A stretch of DNA of 6,611 nt, from the NCBI GenBank assembly GCA_012800465.1, contig JAAZJI010000116.1, positions 1 through 6,611 on the forward strand, in the 5' to 3' direction. The notes under the pieces are model-generated. The model was not told the DNA's origin. It did not search any database and saw only the letters and a list, made by a program, of their open reading frames with translations. The DNA is from Spirochaetales bacterium. Lineage in GTDB: Bacteria > Spirochaetota > Spirochaetia > Sphaerochaetales > Sphaerochaetaceae. The position numbers were made by a program, and so were the translations under genes. Positions 5,752 through 6,611 of the stretch are shown here, one piece after another (position 1 is the stretch's first letter; the number at the start of each line of letters is the position of its first letter).

Positions 5752-5957
5752 AGCTCTTCGTCCTCGGCGACCATCAGGGCGATCTCTTCCAGGGCGAAAC
5801 CCCGTTCGATCGCTTCCGGGTACATCTCGATCAGAAAATCGGCCACGTCCGGATCCCAGCTTTGACCGACGGTCGGCCCGAACCGGGATGGATGGTTGAC
5901 GAGTATCTCGATCACCTCACGAGGTGCCGCCGGGGTGAAAATCATGCGCTTCTTCAA
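5748..5957 (-). CDS. Small unknown protein coupled to tsaD (69 aa)
   Basis: A 69-codon gene of unrecognised family, first in the operon with tsaD and apt. The start is TTG (5955-5957), favoured because GAGGAA (5963-5968) lies 5 nt upstream. An internal ATG at codon 5 (5943-5945) is an alternative, but its only upstream purine run is the AAG AAG of the codons themselves. The protein opens with a short basic stretch (KKRMIFTP), then a probable helix (PREVIEILVNHP), a central segment with FGPTVGQSWDPDV, a second helical stretch (VADFLIEMYPEAIERG) and an acidic tail ending AEDEEL. There is no signal peptide or membrane segment and no Cys. Its TGA overlaps the tsaD GTG by 4 nt, strong evidence that it is translated. 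A role beside TsaD is only an inference from this coupling. Confidence 0.8.
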   Translation of the reverse strand: MKKRMIFTPAAPREVIEILVNHPSRFGPTVGQSWDPDVADFLIEMYPEAIERGFALEEIALMVAEDEEL

Positions 5958-5962
5958 TCAAT

Positions 5963-5968
5963 TTCCTC
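5963..5968 (-). promoter_or_regulatory. Ribosome binding site deciding a TTG start
   Basis: GAGGAA on the minus strand, 5 nt before TTG 5955-5957, is the best Shine-Dalgarno near the small gene. It is 17 nt from the internal ATG, too far to serve it, so TTG is the preferred start. Confidence 0.65.
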
Positions 5969-5974
5969 AGGGTC

Positions 5975-6003
5975 AGCCTACTTGAAACGCCGATACTGGT
6001 CAA
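5975..6003 (-). promoter_or_regulatory. Candidate promoter of the small gene-tsaD-apt operon
   Basis: On the minus strand TTGACC (5998-6003, 5 of 6 to consensus) is followed after 17 nt by TAGGCT (5975-5980, 3 of 6 to TATAAT). Transcription would start near 5968, leaving a leader of only about 11 nt that opens directly on the ribosome binding site. The weak -10 and very short leader make this tentative; another promoter further upstream is possible. Confidence 0.45.
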
Positions 6004-6016
6004 GTTGTATCATCCC

Positions 6017-6045
6017 TTGCATAAAATCACCCGGTACGGTATCAT
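6017..6045 (+). promoter_or_regulatory. Promoter of tRNA-Thr
   Basis: TTGCAT (6017-6022, only the TTG matches the -35 consensus) is followed after 17 nt by TATCAT (6040-6045, 5 of 6 to TATAAT). The start would be near 6052, about 5 nt before the tRNA. A GC-rich stretch (GCCC) follows the -10, as in many stringently controlled stable-RNA promoters. It is divergent from the operon promoter, with the two -35 boxes 13 nt apart. Confidence 0.65.
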
Positions 6046-6056
6046 GCCCACGTCAT

Positions 6057-6128
6057 GCCAAAATAGCTCAGGGGTAGAGCGGCTCACTCGTAATGAGCAG
6101 GTCAAGGGTTCGATTCCCTTTTTTGGCT
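6057..6128 (+). tRNA. tRNA-Thr (anticodon CGT)
   Basis: A full 72-nt cloverleaf on the plus strand. The acceptor stem GCCAAAA with TTTTGGC pairs perfectly. The D arm is GCTCAGGGGTAGAGC, the anticodon stem GCTCA with TGAGC around loop CTCGTAA (anticodon CGT, reading ACG), the variable region AGGTC, and the T arm AAGGG-TTCGATT-CCCTT. The discriminator is U73 and CCA is not encoded. It is a single-gene transcript with its own promoter and terminator. Threonine tRNAs read ANN codons, so this tRNA is a likely substrate of the neighbouring TsaD. Confidence 0.97.
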
Positions 6129-6130
6129 CG

Positions 6131-6156
6131 AGCGGCTTGCAGCCGCTTTTTCTTTT
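6131..6156 (+). terminator. Intrinsic terminator of tRNA-Thr
   Basis: A 7-bp stem AGCGGCT (6131-6137) with AGCCGCT (6141-6147) and a TGC loop, followed by TTTTTCTTTT on the plus strand. It begins 2 nt after the tRNA discriminator base. Confidence 0.93.
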
Positions 6157-6171
6157 ATGCATTGAGGCTCT

Positions 6172-6200
6172 AAAGGAAAATCCCGGGCCGAAGCCCGGGA
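6172..6200 (-). terminator. Intrinsic terminator of ppdK
   Basis: On the minus strand an 8-bp GC-rich stem (6193-6200 with 6181-6188) closes a UUCG tetraloop (6189-6192) and is followed by TTTTCC. It starts 7 nt after the ppdK stop codon and converges with the tRNA-Thr terminator about 15 nt away. Confidence 0.9.
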
Positions 6201-6207
6201 AGGATTG

Positions 6208-6611
6208 CTACTTCTGCCTGATCACCGCTTGGGCGGCCGCCAGGCGGGCGATGGGAACGCGGAAGGGGGAACAGGAGACGTAGTCGAGTCCGACTTCGTT
6301 GAAGAACTCGATCGTTTTCGGGTCGCCGCCGTGTTCGCCGCAGATTCCCAGCACGAGATCGGAATTCGCTTTTCTGCCGAGGTCGCTGGCCATCCGGACC
6401 AGCTTGCCCACGCCGTCGAAATCCATCGTCTCGAACGGGTCGTAGTCGTAGAAGCCCTTGTCGGGATCGTTGACGTACGGCTCGAGGAAGGAGGCCGAAT
6501 CATCCCGGCTGAACCCGCATGCCATCTGGGTGAGGTCGTTGGTGCCGAAGCTGAAGAACTCGGCGTGCGGTGCGATCTCATCGGCGGTCAACGCGGCCCT
6601 GGGGACCTCGA
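6208..6611 (-). CDS. ppdK: Pyruvate, phosphate dikinase, C-terminal part (5' end outside window)
   Basis: An open frame enters from the right edge on the minus strand and ends at TAG 6208-6210, giving 133 full codons, the end of a protein normally near 880-900 residues. PPDK interconverts pyruvate, ATP and phosphate with PEP, AMP and pyrophosphate, and is common in anaerobes as a glycolytic or gluconeogenic enzyme. The fragment is the end of the PEP/pyruvate-binding TIM-barrel domain. It begins EVPRAAL and contains [10 protein letters not shown], the CGEHGGDP motif whose Cys (codon 6340-6342) is the conserved catalytic acid, and the [18 protein letters not shown] end segment. GEHGG with the SCSPFRVP ending separates PPDK from PEP synthase and PTS enzyme I in my reading. 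The stop is followed 7 nt later by a strong terminator, so ppdK ends its transcript. Confidence 0.97.
   Translation of the reverse strand, partial: EVPRAALTADEIAPHAEFFSFGTNDLTQMACGFSRDDSASFLEPYVNDPDKGFYDYDPFETMDFDGVGKLVRMASDLGRKANSDLVLGICGEHGGDPKTIEFFNEVGLDYVSCSPFRVPIARLAAAQAVIRQK

Noticed and set aside
5943..5945. Internal ATG as the start of the small gene before tsaD
   Set aside because: It lacks a well-spaced Shine-Dalgarno, whereas the TTG four codons earlier has GAGGAA 5 nt upstream. It remains a possible alternative.

Overview
This is a compact, GC-rich, ordinary-looking bacterial chromosomal window. It holds six complete protein genes or partial ends with recognisable products, two short unknowns, three tRNA genes and three clear intrinsic terminators. 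I see no mobile element, CRISPR array, phage gene or toxin system. The tRNAs lack an encoded CCA tail. Pyruvate phosphate dikinase together with type III pantothenate kinase and an ABC-F protein of the YbiT/YkpA branch would suit an anaerobic or fermentative bacterium. My best guess is a spirochaete-like lineage, but this rests on general resemblance only and is weakly held.

Layout, left to right. (1) Plus strand, 1-1485: the last 80 codons of an unrecognised gene, then an M29 family aminopeptidase whose Shine-Dalgarno overlaps the upstream stop, so the two are probably co-transcribed. (2) Minus strand, 1469-4130: a tRNA-Gln(CTG)/tRNA-Glu(CTC) pair with its own TTGACA promoter and a 13-bp terminator hairpin, then an ABC-F ATPase, then coaX, which starts 10 nt after the ABC-F stop and ends 17 bp inside the aminopeptidase gene, tail to tail. 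(3) Minus strand, 4202-6003: a tight three-gene operon of a 69-codon unknown, tsaD and apt, joined by two GTGA stop/start overlaps and using TTG, GTG and GTG starts. (4) Plus strand, 6017-6156: tRNA-Thr(CGT) with promoter and terminator, divergent from the tsaD operon. (5) Minus strand, 6172-6611: the C-terminal part of ppdK and its UUCG-loop terminator.

The window groups translation-related functions: three tRNAs, the tRNA t6A-modifying enzyme TsaD and a ribosome-acting ABC-F factor. It also contains adenine salvage (apt), the first step of CoA synthesis (coaX) and pyruvate/PEP interconversion (ppdK). No new system is evident. The points most worth a second look are the unknown small gene coupled to tsaD, a cluster of six AGGAT/ATCCT pentamers over the tRNA-Gln promoter, the ABC-F gene that sits directly behind a tRNA terminator with no visible promoter of its own, and the way its two degenerate ATPase motifs should fall in the same composite site.
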